DNA of 64,000 bases, from positions 199,184,102-199,248,101 of the forward strand of contig CM040125.1 in NCBI GenBank assembly GCA_022559845.1, in the 5' to 3' direction. Shown here piece by piece: positions 31,647 to 43,200 of this stretch. The notes under the pieces are model-generated. The model saw only the letters and a list, made by a program, of their open reading frames with translations, searched no databases and had not been told where the DNA came from. How positions within the stretch are numbered: position 1 is the first letter of the stretch; every line of letters starts with the position of its first letter. The position numbers and the translations under genes are program-made. The stretch comes from Amorphophallus konjac (lineage: Eukaryota > Streptophyta > Magnoliopsida > Alismatales > Araceae).

Positions 31647-32352
31647 CTAGTTATCAGCGGGTGCTGGCTCATCATATACGGCCAATATTGTTGTATTCTG
31701 TTCAGTCTGCCCCAAGGACATGACTGGCTCAGTAGAAAACTCAAAAATGGAGTCTTCCGCCCTTAGAGGCTCTTCTGATGCAGACTCCCTTGAGAGATCA
31801 TCATTCTGTAGAGCCCGGACTTCTTCCAGGATGCGCTCAAACTCCAGGCACTCCCTCAGCTCTTTGGCTACTTGGTCTTCATCCGGGGTTCCCGTATCAA
31901 ACTTTGCTTCAGCATGGAACAGATCCTCTTTGCAAGGTAGGTCTTCCCAGCACCAATCTTTCTTTGCGTCATCAGACGTCCCCGTCTCCGGCTGACAGTT
32001 CGGGGCTTCATTGTTCATTATGGATTGATAAATAATTTCTTCATCTTCTAAGGGGTACTTGTCATATCCCACCTCGGAAGGGCCTTCATGCTGGTAGGAG
32101 ACAGATATGACGTCCACCTCAGCTTCATAGTATTCTTGAAGGGTATAACCCAATCCTGGGTGCTGAGTGATCTTCCTCAGTCCTTTATTATCCTGAGGCG
32201 GATCCCATACATCCTTGAACGCCTTCTTCTGGGCAGCAGGCTGCAATGACGGCATTCGCATCTTAGAGAACATCCGCGAAACCCGCCGGGTAGTATAATC
32301 CAAGCCTGTAATTGGCACCATCTGGTTTACGGCCTCTTCAGGGACCATGCTA
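31647..32352 (-). pseudogene. Element C protease-RT spacer, part beyond the D insertion
   Basis: Acidic Glu/Asp-rich spacer without a recognised domain; contains LDYTTRRVSRMFSKMRM near the insertion. It is in the same frame as the RT downstream, separated by a TAG (31647-31649). On the other side of D the spacer continues at 52614. With D removed by its target duplication the two sides differ by one nucleotide in frame, so an indel lies nearby. Confidence 0.6.
32348..32352. repeat. Target-site duplication TGCTA, left copy (element D)
   Basis: TGCTA precedes the left D LTR and recurs at 52609-52613 directly after the right D LTR. Confidence 0.8.
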
Positions 32353-33844
32353 TAACGCCCCGAGCGCGGAAGATACTCGGATATGCGCGACGAGTTTATA
32401 TCAATCATGTCAATCAGAGTAGTAGTGTATTCGACACCAAAACAGAGATGCGCAAAATAGAAAGATAACCCAATCCTTTATTTCATAATGGATAGACTAT
32501 TACAAATCCAATACTCTATTCAAAAAAAAGGAAAAGTACATAATTGACTCAAGAAAATAGGAAAAAGACTAGATGACACTTGGAAAAGCTCTAGCTCTTT
32601 CACTCTTGACTTTCCCCATCAGATTGACCTTCTTCGTCGGACTTACCTGAAAAGTAGGGAACACACGGAGTGAGCGAATGCTCAGTAGGAAATTATATCT
32701 CAAGCGCTAGCAGGGGGTTTAAATAATTACATCTTTCATGTATGTATTGTAGCTATGCATGCTCGTATAAAACGACAAGATAGAGAGAGAATTTATCAAT
32801 AAGACGGCAAGATGAACTAGTCATGAGCTTTCAAGAAAAGATAACAAGATATTCAAGCAAGTACTATTTAGCAAGTCATGTCAAGAACTTTGGCTATCAT
32901 GTATCAAGCAAGTAAGTAATTACCCTTTTTCGGGTCACGCAATTCATGTCATGTCAAGTACGAGTCAAGTACAAGATTTGTGTGGAATGTCCAATCAAGC
33001 TAGTCATGCACTCGGTATAATGCCAGATACCTTATCATTCAACTCCCATGGGCACAAGTACTTTCGGGTGCTCCTCCCAGGACCAGATCGGGCCCTATAT
33101 GCGCAGGCATTTATCATGTATATTTGACATCCACTCTTGTATATATATAGCCAATAGGGAATTTCAACAATTTAAGCTTGTAGACACGTAGGATAACTTT
33201 GAGAGAATGGAGTCCAAAAATACGACATTGGACATAGCTAGGCGATAACAACGGTACAATCACGATGAACGATGAAACTAGGTGGAATTAGGTTCTCTTA
33301 ACTCGGGTACCATGACAAACAAGTATGGTCATTCTTTATATAGAATTGAGGTCCACATGAACAGTACATCAAAGGTAAGATACCCTCATTCTTATTATAG
33401 AATTGAGGTCCACAAGAACATCAACTAATGTCATGATATCATCATCCCATTAAGAATTCTCATGATATACTCTTTGCATATCATAAGGGCCGGTATACCA
33501 TGTTTTCTTTAGAGTGACATGGGATTCAATAGTGTGGGTTTTTAGGGTACAACCAGCTCAGTCGACCTTGAGGGAATCCAAGGTACGAGGAGTCTTACGG
33601 AGGTCTCTATGACTAACTCGCTAGTCCAAAGGAACAGAATGTCCAATGGAGAGCTTGTATGTCAATGAGAATTGAGGGTGATCGATAAAACATCATAAAA
33701 CGTGGGACTATACTCACGGAGTGGAGATATAGTGCCGATATACATATATATATAGATATATTGAAACCATCGGTTATCAGAAACAGGGTAAAACATTTTT
33801 ACAGGAAAATAACGACTTAAGTAAAGTCACTACTCAAGTAATTA

Positions 33845-34375
33845 ACGCCTTCAGTAAGGGCGTTTATCTATTTTACATTTTTGCAAAATTTCAATATTTC
33901 CATATTTTACCAAAAACGCGCCCTGGTAAGAGGCGTTTAATTAAAATTTGACGACGTATGCAATGGTCGTTCATTCTTTACCTCTATTTTTGTAGAATAT
34001 ATATTTTCAGTAATTTATCAGAAACACGACCTGGACAGGGGCGTTACTTTTCAATTCACGTCCTGAACAGGGGCGTTAGTCAAGTGAGAGACGACCTATA
34101 CAGGGTCGTGTATTTCAAGAATTTACAATTGTTCAAGTATTGAAATTTCCAGAAAACGAGGTATGGTCATGACAGGATAATATCAGGATGCACTGATTTA
34201 GAATCATGTTTAAGTGAATATTGGACTAATTAGCATGGGTAATTATCAGGTAATTAAATTGACGTCTGTGTACAGGGCGTCAAATCTTTTGAATTGACGA
34301 CCTTGTCAGGGTCGTTTATTTAAATAGCGCCCTAGTCTGGGTCGCGTATAAAATTAGCGCCCTTGGAAAGGGCGT
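33845..34375. repeat. Hairpin-module array, transcribed part of the D LTR
   Basis: Ten modules, mostly 19 nt, starting at 33845, 33918, 33951, 34026, 34058, 34091, 34262, 34297, 34327 and 34357. Examples: ACGACCTTGTCAGGGTCGT (34297) and GCGCCCTTGGAAAGGGCGT (34357). The arms differ between modules but stay complementary. Copy in the other LTR: about 51045-51590. Confidence 0.9.
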
Positions 34376-35114
34376 TTCTTTCCAACAATAGAACTTTTAA
34401 AGCTCGTGAAAACTATATGCATGAACTAATATATATGGTTTAATATAGTTATTATGGTGATTTGGGCTACAGTGCTTGAGAAAACCTACCTTGATGATGA
34501 TAAACTGACGGATGAACAGATGTAGGTTCTGAATGATACTATGTTTTATAAACATAGTCTTCTGACGTACTGATAGCCAAGTAAGATATATGCTTCCCTT
34601 GGCAACAGATGAGCTTGGGAAGATGCAGAAGATGTTGGTTGATGACGAAGAATTCTCCGTTCTTCCCCGTCAACCGTCGGCAGATCCTATAAAAGAAAAA
34701 GAAACTATATGCCTTAGTTTCTTCATCGTACATAACAGAGGAGAAAGCAGAAGAACGTTACCTAGTCCTTCACCGGAGCTTCTCAACCTATAAGCAGAGA
34801 AGAGTATGAAGAATCATTAATTCCTCATGCAGTCGAAGTAGAGAACAAGGAAATAAGAGGAACTACTATTCTTCACGTACCTCTGAAGAATCCGAACGCC
34901 AAATAGCGTTTAAGGGTCGAACAGGAGAGTATTTATAGGGATTTTTGGGGTCCTATTAGGGCTAGAGTTTGATTGGAAGTAACACTTCCAAGATTGAGTT
35001 ATTACTACATTCGAACTCTTTCTCATAGTTATCAGCTTACCCTGGATAGACTCCTGGGTCGAACGAAACTCAAACTGAATTAGAGACCTAGGTCAGGGCG
35101 TCGAATTTAAATTG

Positions 35115-35296
35115 ACGCCTTGTCAAGCGTTGTTTCTTGTTGAAACGCGTCCATGCAAGGGACGTTACGCTAACTTGCCCTTTTTATTTATTTTGGTCGT
35201 TTGAAATTTGACGCCTTGATGTGTGGGCGTCCTTTCTTCAAAACACGCCTTAGGTAAGGGCGTTTTATTGTAAAGTAGCGCCTATATCTGAGGCGT
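35115..35296. repeat. Hairpin-module array, U3 part of the D LTR
   Basis: Five modules starting at 35115, 35145, 35211, 35245 and 35278, upstream of the TATA box in minus sense. Example: GCGCCTATATCTGAGGCGT (35278). Copy in the other LTR: about 52320-52505. Confidence 0.85.
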
Positions 35297-35400
35297 TATT
35301 TTCATCAGGGTTTAATTATTTTTATTCCAAGCTCTTTCGTTTATTTACTAAATCTTTTAATCTATTTTGATTTATTTATTCCTTTTAAATTTATCAGGGT

Positions 35401-35705
35401 ATTCCACGTCCAGGCGATATCTTGAGAAATACATGATCTCCAACTTGGAATTCGAGATCTCTTCTTCTTGTGTCAGCATAAGCCTTTTGTCTAGACTGAG
35501 CAACTTGCAGTCTTTCTTTGATCAATTGTATCTTCTCGGTAGTGTCCCTTACCATTTCTGGACCTGATAGTTGTTTCTCTCCAACTTCGTCCCAGTATAA
35601 GGGTGATCGACAACTCCTTCCGTATAAGGCTTCAAAAGGTGCCAGTTGTATACTTGCCTGGTAGCTATTATTGTATGCAAATTCGACCAGAGGCAAGTGA
35701 TCATG
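35401..35705 (-). pseudogene. pol: Element D integrase tail, cut at the LTR
   Basis: Continues the integrase frame beyond the TGA at 35706-35708 (probably a former Trp). It has LVEFAYNNSYQASI, FEALYGRSCRSPLYW and VGDHVFLKISPGRG, then meets the 3' LTR directly. In relatives about 100-150 more residues follow, including the chromodomain. The loss ends exactly at the LTR start. Confidence 0.88.
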
Positions 35706-37561
35706 TCAGTTTCCATCAAAATCAGTGATGCATGCTCTAAGCATATCTTCAACTACTTGATTTGTTCTCTCGGTCTGACCATCCGTTTGAGGATGAAAGG
35801 CTGTACTAAAGTTAAGCCTTGTTCCCAACGAACGTTGTAGTCCTTTCCAAAAATGAGAAGTAAAACGGGGATCTCTGTCAGACACGATTGAAACAGGAAT
35901 ACCATGTAATCTGACTATTTCCTTGATGTATAGTGCAGCTAAGACATCAACTGACCATCGACTCTTGATTGGCAAGAAATGCGCTGATTTGGTCAATCGG
36001 TCAATGATAACCCATATTCCATCATGTCCTCTTTTTGATTTAGATAAACCCATGATGAAATCCATACCAATATCCTCCCACTTCCATTTAGGGATATCTA
36101 GAGGATGTAGTTTTCCAGCAAGCTTTTGGTGTTCTGCCTTGACTTGTTGGCATGTGAGACAGCGTGATACATAGTCCGCTATTTCTCTTTTCATGTTGGG
36201 CCACCAAAAATTTCTTTTCACATCTTGGTACATCTTGGTAGATCCAGGATGAATCGTATACCTTGATCTGTGAGCTTCATCTAAGATCTTCTTTTTCAAT
36301 TCTGGGCAGTCCGGTATACAAGTTCTATTCTTGAACATTAATCTTCCATCAGAAGCTAATTGGAAATCCGATTGTCCTTCTAATCTGCCCTTGATTTCTA
36401 CTAATGTAGGATCATCATCCTGAAGTGCTTGTATCTCAGATAATAAATCTGACTGTATGCTTACATGAGATAATGTGACACATCTAGGGTCCGTGTCCAT
36501 GCTTATATTGAGTTCAGAGAATTGTTCTAGCAATTTCCATTCTTGAATCAGACAATTGGCTAACAGTGCTCTCGGCTTTCGACTAAGGGCATCTGCTACA
36601 TGATTACCCTTTCCGGGGTGATATTGTATATTGAAGTCGAAGTCCTTGAGATATTCCAGCCATCGTCTTTGCCTCATATTTAGTTCCTTCTGTGAGAAAA
36701 GATATTTGAGACTCTTGTGATCGGAGTATACAGTGAACTGTACTCCATAAAGATAATGTCTCCATATTTTGAGTGCAAATACTACCGCGGCCAATTCTAA
36801 GTCATGGACGGGGTAGTTCTCTTCATGCTTCTTTAATTGACGAGAAGAGTAGGCTATAACCTTCCCTTGTTGCATTAGAACACACCCGAGGCCAATGCCA
36901 GAAGCATCAGTGTATACCTCGAACTTTTCTCCTTCAATTGGCAATGCTAAGATAGGAGCTGTAGTAAGGTGATCCTTGAGAGTTTGGAAGCTTCTCTCAC
37001 ATTCCTCATCCCATTCATAACGGATCTCCTTGCGAGTTAACCTCGTAAGTGGCACGGCGATTTTAGAGAAATCTTTGATGAATCGCCTGTAATAGCCAGC
37101 AAGACCTAAGAAACTTCGGATCTCGCTAGCATTGGTCGGTCTTTCCCAGTTCCTTACGGCTTCAACCTTTGATGGGTCTATAGACAAGCCATCCTTTGAT
37201 ATAACATGTCCGAGAAAAGTCACTTCTTCAAGCCAGAATTCACACTTGCTAAGTTTTGCATATAATTGGTTTGTCCTCAATATTTGTAATGCAATCCTCA
37301 AATGTTCCTCATACTCTTCCTTGATCTTGGAATAAATCAATATATCATCAATAAAGACCACCACGAATTGATCCAAATAAGGCCTGAATATACTACTCAT
37401 TAACTGCATAAAGGCAGCAGGGGCATTCGTTAGTCCGAAAGGCATAACAACAAATTCATAATGGCCATACCTACTTCTGACTGCGGTTTTATGAATATCC
37501 TCGTCCTTGATTCTTAGTTGGTGATATCCGGACCTAAGATCAATTTTGGAAAAGTACCTGG
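35706..37561 (-). CDS. pol: Element D pol: RT C-part, RNase H, integrase
   Basis: From the E insertion point: RT with [29 protein letters not shown] and a [11 protein letters not shown] catalytic box, then RNase H ([32 protein letters not shown]). Integrase has an HHCC domain (H...H then CLTCQQVK) and a DDE core with [17 protein letters not shown] and [10 protein letters not shown]. Ends at TGA (35706-35708). The open frame from 37445 continues to 37561, where E is inserted, and resumes at 47771 in a matching frame. Confidence 0.93.
37557..37561. repeat. Target-site duplication CCTGG, left copy (element E)
   Basis: CCTGG sits directly before TGTAGACACG of the left E LTR and again at 47771-47775 after the right LTR. 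Confidence 0.95.
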
Positions 37562-39095
37562 TGTAGACACGCCAAAATTGACATTATTTTGAGTATATTT
37601 CATATCGCTCTGCGATGCCCCATTTGACCCTCAAATCAGCATTATTTGAGTATTTTTCCCACTTTTCATGATTTTTCCCCTAATTTCCCCTATTTTTCCT
37701 TTTTTCCCATTTTTTGGGCATTTATCTCCCCTTTTATGATTTTTTGAAATTAACGCCTTTGGAAAGGGCGCTTTTTTGAATCACGACCTGACCTGGGGCG
37801 TTTCTTAAAGAAGTGACGACCGCTGGAAAGGGCGGCAATTCCTGGAATTATCCAATTTTTGAAAAAAGAATAAATGTTTGAAAAATGATGAATCACGCCC
37901 TACCATGGGGCGTTTTTCAATTCACGCCTCTCCCTGAGGCGTCTTTCACAATTTCCAAATAAAAGAAATGTTTATTTCTAAAATTAATCCAGGAAGAAAC
38001 GCCCTAACCCAGGGCGTGTTTTGAATTAACGCCTGATGACAGGTCGTCAATTCATTAATTGACGCCCTGACCAAAGGCGTGTTTTATCTTCTGTCTTCGC
38101 AGCCCTTTCCCCAGAGAGTCCTTGCTTCGTTAGATACCTACTTGGTTTGGGCTCTTGCCCATTCTTATCATTTCCCTCTTGGGACTCTTGCCCATGTTTA
38201 TCTCTTCCTCAACCTATTTAATAGAGCCATTGGCTCTGTTGTTTGGTTGGACTCCTCCTCTTCGGATCCCTCCTTTTCGATCCCCCTTTCTTCCTCCCAC
38301 GTATTTCTTCTTCTCCTTCTTCTCTGTTTGTTTTTCCTTTTTTTTGTTTTGTGCTTGCAAGTTGCTATTGCTGTCGTTCGGCAGAAGGAGGAGCGCCCGC
38401 GCAAAGCTTCATCATCTTCTTCAAGCTTCTCCCCCTTGAATATTAAAGCCACGACGCACAGGCTTCTTTTTTTTTATTTTCCTCTCATTATTGCAGCACA
38501 CATACATATGCGTGCATCATCATATTATTAACTCCCCTTCTCAACCATGTGAGAAATCTCCCCACAGTGCAATCTCTTGCACGTCTCCTTATTTTCATGC
38601 ATCATATATTAATTTTTTCTTCTCAACCATGTGAGAATCTCCCCTTAGTGCATCTCTTGCACTCTTTTATTATTTGCATTCATTCATATCTTCCCACCCT
38701 TTTTGCATAGGGGTTTAAGGGCCAACACCCACAAGGTGTGTTCTTGCACAATTTTCATGCTCATCATTACATATAGAATTTGATGCTACACACCATATTC
38801 TAATCCATATTTTTTTATTGGTGTTTGTCTTTTTTACAAGGGTAATAAAAGCAAGAACTTTCTTCATCGGCCGGCCGATTTGAAGAGAAAGGAAGCACTC
38901 ACATCCCCGCATCTTTTGAGGTACTTTTCGCGATCATTCCTCCCATGTTCTTATTGATTATATTTTTGAGACCTAGCGTCTCTGGCGATCACAAATTCCC
39001 CTTGTGCACCTCGTGCATATATTTTCCTCCATATTGATGATTATTGCATGTCTTTTCTTATTTTTTTCCTTAAGTGGATTTATTAGAGATCTACA
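37562..39095 (+). repeat. 5' LTR of element E
   Basis: TGTAGACACG to AGATCTACA; matches 46216-47770 with scattered differences, including a 16-bp indel near 38605. Contains eight hairpin modules (37753-38080), a TATA-like CTATTTAATAG at about 38213, a GGCCGGCCGA segment near 38871 shared with the A LTR, and the primer-site-like word TGGCGATCAC at 38983. Confidence 0.96.
37753..38080. repeat. Hairpin-module array in the E LTR
   Basis: Eight modules, starts at 37753, 37783, 37816, 37895, 37924, 37999, 38029 and 38062. Example: ACGCCCTAACCCAGGGCGT (37999-38017). The paired copy is in the right LTR at about 46410-46740. Confidence 0.93.
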
Positions 39096-39098
39096 AAT

Positions 39099-39115
39099 TG
39101 GCGATCACGGTGGGA
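39099..39115 (+). other. Primer binding site of element E
   Basis: TGGCGATCACGGTGGGA begins three bases after the LTR end ACA, with the same sequence and spacing as in element A. Probably primed by the same tRNA (tRNA-Arg-like, unverified). Confidence 0.85.
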
Positions 39116-39391
39116 TGCTTTGCGTTCTCTTTATTACCCCTTTTCCCCTTAGGCACCCGCGTGTGCCGTCTCCCCTATTGCACCCTCGGTGCGTCTCCTT
39201 TTGTGCCCCTCGGGCACCCTCCATTGGCTTTGCTTTCTTCCCTGAAGTGATTTACCATTTTGTTGTCTTTTCCTAAGAATCTCCACTTATTTAAAATTCT
39301 TGATGAGCATGCTTATCCTGTTGATTGCCTTATTTATGTGGTTGTGAGTGTGCCTGTTTAATATTTCTGGCCGTGCTTTCCTGAGGATTTA

Positions 39392-39729
39392 ACGCCTCTG
39401 TCAGAGGCGCTTTTTCGATTTCACGCCCTAACTCAGGGCGTCTTATTCGTATTTTACGCCCGCTGACAGGGCGCCTTCCAGCATATTTCCTGATATTTCT
39501 GGTTTTATTACGCTGCCTGAGAATTAACGCCCTGCGCCAGGGCGTTTCTTAGTTGATTAGCGCCCCTCAGTAAGGCATTTTTTTTTGATTTGACACCCTC
39601 GGTCAAGGGCGTCCTTTCCCCTTATAGCGCCTCACCCTAAGGCGTGTTTTTACTGCCCCTGGCACCTCGCTTTGAGTCACGACAGTCACACTGTCGTGTC
39701 TTTTTTAGTAGCACCCCCTGCCAGGGCGT
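39392..39729. repeat. Hairpin-module array in the E leader
   Basis: Nine modules downstream of the primer site, starts at 39392, 39423, 39456, 39527, 39560, 39593, 39627, 39679 and 39711; steps are mainly 31-34 nt. ACGACAGTCACACTGTCGT (39679-39697) has fully complementary arms that differ from the common ACGCCCT/AGGGCGT arms. Upstream, 39150-39220 has GGCACCCGCGTGTGCC-type hairpins like the A leader. Confidence 0.93.
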
Positions 39730-40228
39730 GTTTTTACTGTGGGTTTCCAGAACCCTTCTCGTGGGTGAGTTTTCATGATATTTCATATTGATTGATCATA
39801 TTGTGTGGTTGGCCTGATTTCCCCTGTTGCATTCATTCTTTGCATTGGTTTGGGAGCCCCCTCCTCTTCATTAGGATCCACACACCCTCTTGGAATCGGG
39901 ACGACCCTCCATTGAGCATTCCGTCTCTTTGGACTGGAAATCCCTTTTCCAAGCCTCCGTAAGTCCCCGCACCCGTAGATTCCCTCACGGACGCCGGGCA
40001 GGTTGTACCCTTTTGAAGTCCCGAGTTAGTTGGCCTATACGTGGTGAGAGAGGGTTCCTAGTTGGCATTAGAGTTCAAACCATATTGAAACTAGGTTCCC
40101 CCCCCCCCCTTGTGTGAATCATTCAAAACATTGATAAAATCCTTAATTCACCAAGGTTCAAACAAATCAAATCAAGATAACCATCTCTTTTGTGTGCTTC
40201 TTTGCATATTATTTTGAACTTTGATTGC

Positions 40229-43200
40229 ATGATGGCTTACTATAAACAAGATAACATGTTTAATTCAATTCATGAGGATGCACAACCTAGCACTTCTTAT
40301 AATCCTCACTTTAAACATGTTCAAAATTCTCACCATACTTTCAAAGGACCACGTCCTCACTCTTATGGTGTTGCCCGACCCTTGGGCAATGTCCAATCCA
40401 ATGGTCCTTCAACTCAATTTCGAGCCACTATTCCCATTAAGCCCTCTCGTCCCAATGATGAGAAGGTCTCCCAGATTTTGTATGCATTAGATCATCTTAC
40501 CCCTCAACAGATCCAAGCCCTTAAGGCCGCCGTTGAGGGTACATCTCATGCATCTCCCTCCAATTCTACACGGGTTGCCCATCACCCACCTCCTCCTTCC
40601 AATCCTGATCGGGTAGCCCATTACCCATCTCCTCCTGTTCATTCTATTCGGGTGGCCCATCACCCGCCTCCTTCTATTCCCTCTCGATCACGGCCCCAAG
40701 GCCCATTTATTCATTGCAATCCGGCCCATCCGGGTTCTTCTATGGGTCGGCCCATTAATTCCCCTCCACGGCCTTTTTATACGGCCCTTCCTCCTTCAAG
40801 GCCATGCCAACCTTCTGTTGCTCAGGTCACACCCCTCCAGCAAACTCTCCTCGATAAAATCACTTTGATGGAGGAACAATTAAAGAGGGTTACGAGCCCG
40901 CGGCCCGCTCCTACTCCAGTCAATCCTCTTCATGCTTTCCTGGATGGTATTACCAAGATGGAGAATGAATGGAAAGATAGGAGAAATGATTATGACTTCG
41001 GCATTTCAAGCAAGCAGGAGCCGGCATTTGAAGAATCCAAGGCAGTGTACGATGATGATGAAGCTCCGCAGGCACCCCTTCCGAGTTTCCTTAATTTCTC
41101 GCTCCCTCTACTATCATTTGATAAACCTCCTCCTCAGGATGAAACCATCCCTGATCCAACCCCTATTTATGAGATTAATTGGTGTTACGATGATGGGTCG
41201 ATACTTCAATCACCCACACCGGCACATTGTAAGTCTCCTCCTATCCTTGACACCGCATACATTACACCTCCTCCAGTTACACCATTAACCTCCGCAACAC
41301 TGGCCTCCCCCAAGCCTTCCACTATTAAACCTCCACCCGTTAAGCCATCTACCTCCACACCATTAGCCTCCATCGAACCCACCATTGAACCTTCCCCAAT
41401 AAACCTCCCATTACCGCCACCTCGGCCTTCCATTATCCCTTTAAAACCCACTTTGCCTATTCCACCATTTAACCCTTTACCCTTACCCATGGCTAATCCT
41501 GAGAAGGATCCACCCCTTTTTGCACCCGAGCCAATCCCAACTGCTTCCGAGCAAAGGGCGAAACTTGACGTGTTTGAACCCCCGCTTACGCTCACCCATT
41601 TGCCAACGCTTTCCATCATGCCTCCACCATTCATGGAGCCTTCCGCCTCCGCTTCACCTCCCCTTACTACTCGGAATGGGGGGCCTTCTACAAGCACAGG
41701 TGCCGAGGATGATCAAGAGCCGGGCAGCAAGGATTTGGCCGCGCCATTCAAGATTCAAGAATTCATTTGCCGGATGCCAATCCGGGTTATTGTGCCAAGC
41801 ACGGTCGAAGAAGCCAAGTCGCCGCCATGCCAAGCATTGATGCTGTGTAAGTGCCGGGCAGGGCACCCTTTGTTCCAATTTCCAAATTTTGAATCTTTGG
41901 GCAACATAATGCTTCCGAGCCCAACTTTCCAACTCCCTCACACCATTACTTTGCACTCTCCAAGGGAGTTGACATTCACCATTGAAGCTTCGGCAGGGGC
42001 TATTTCTCATACACTTTCACTGCCGTGGAGGGGCAGTTATCTTAATGCTAAGGGGCCATCCCTTATTTGTTCCACTTTCTATTCATCCATCTCTATCACT
42101 TTTTCTTCATGGGCCATTCCCAGGGTTAGGAGAAGGATCTCATCCTCTCGCCCTTCACATTCTTCATATTCTTTGCATTTCATGCACTCATCGCATCCAT
42201 CCCATTGCATGCATTTGCACCTCCTACTTCCCGGGTTTCCAAACCCGTATCTTCCCCGCCTTCCGGCACCTCCGGATATTCCGCACTTCCCATCTTATTC
42301 ATCTTCAACTTTTTATCCACTATCCCTGGGGCATCGCGTCCCTTTTCCTGCTATCTCCCTGAAACCTCCAGGAATTTTATCCCTCCTCTTTGGGCATCTC
42401 GCCCTTTCTGATTCTATTCCTCCGGAACCTCCGACTTTCCCCTCGGGCATTGCGCCCCTTTCCATTCTCCTCCTCCGGAACCTCCGGACCTTTCTCTCGG
42501 GCATCGCGCCCCTTTCCACCTTCCTCCTCCGGAACCTCCGGATTTTCCCCTTGGGCATAGCGCCCCTTCTCATTTGCTACCTCCGGAACCTCCGGATTTT
42601 CCTCCTGATCCTCCTTCATTCCTCTCTCTTGGGTATCGCGCCCCTTTCTATATTCTTCCTCCGGAACCTCCGGATTCTCCACCTGATTGTCTCCATCTTT
42701 CCCTCGGGCATCGCGCCCCTTTCCATTCTCCTCCTCCGGAACCTCCGGACCTTTCTCTCGGGCATCGCGCCCCTTTCCACTTTCCTCCTCCGGAACCTCC
42801 GGACTTTCCCCTCGGGCACGACGCCCCTTTCCATCTTCTCATTCCTGATTTGCTTCCTCCGGAACCTCCGGACTTTCCCCTCAGGCACGACGCCCCTTTC
42901 CATCTTCTTCTTCCTGATTTGCTTCCTCCGGAACCTCCGGACTTTCCCCTCGGGCACGACGCCCCTTTCCATCTTCTCCTTCCTGATTTGCTTCCTCCGG
43001 AACCTCCGGACTATTCCCTCGGGCACGAAGCCCCTTTCCACCTTCTCCATCCTTATTTCATTCCTCCGGAACCTCCGGATTTTTCTCTCCTCCCTGGGCA
43101 TCGCGTCCCTCGGCATTTGCCTCCTCCGGAACCTCCGGACCCTCCATCTTTCTTCCGATTCATCTTTCTACTCCTCCGGGACATCACATCCTTCATTTTC

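Larger units (their letters stand above)
32353..35400 (-). repeat. 3' LTR of element D
   Basis: Matches 49558-52608 throughout. Minus sense it runs from ACCCTGATAAATT to CTCGGGGCGTTA, so the ends are not the usual TG...CA. A TATA box (CTATAAATAC) is at about 34930-34938, minus strand. It contains 15 copies of the hairpin module (33845-34375 and 35115-35296). The short peptide frames inside are not conserved genes. Confidence 0.92.

Noticed and set aside
38079..38531. Peptide-coding frames inside the E LTR (also 46736-47308, and the antisense frame at 38198-38452)
   Set aside because: They occur in both LTR copies only because the LTR is duplicated; composition is low-complexity, no domain is present and the end differs between copies.
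33845..39729. CRISPR array, because of regular short repeats with spacers
   Set aside because: The repeats are hairpins with changing arms, the spacers are not of constant length, the arrays lie in LTRs of plant retrotransposons and no cas genes exist.
42313..43116. Basic antisense proteins (RRFRR repeats)
   Set aside because: Explained by the tandem repeat being open in several frames; no start context or domain.
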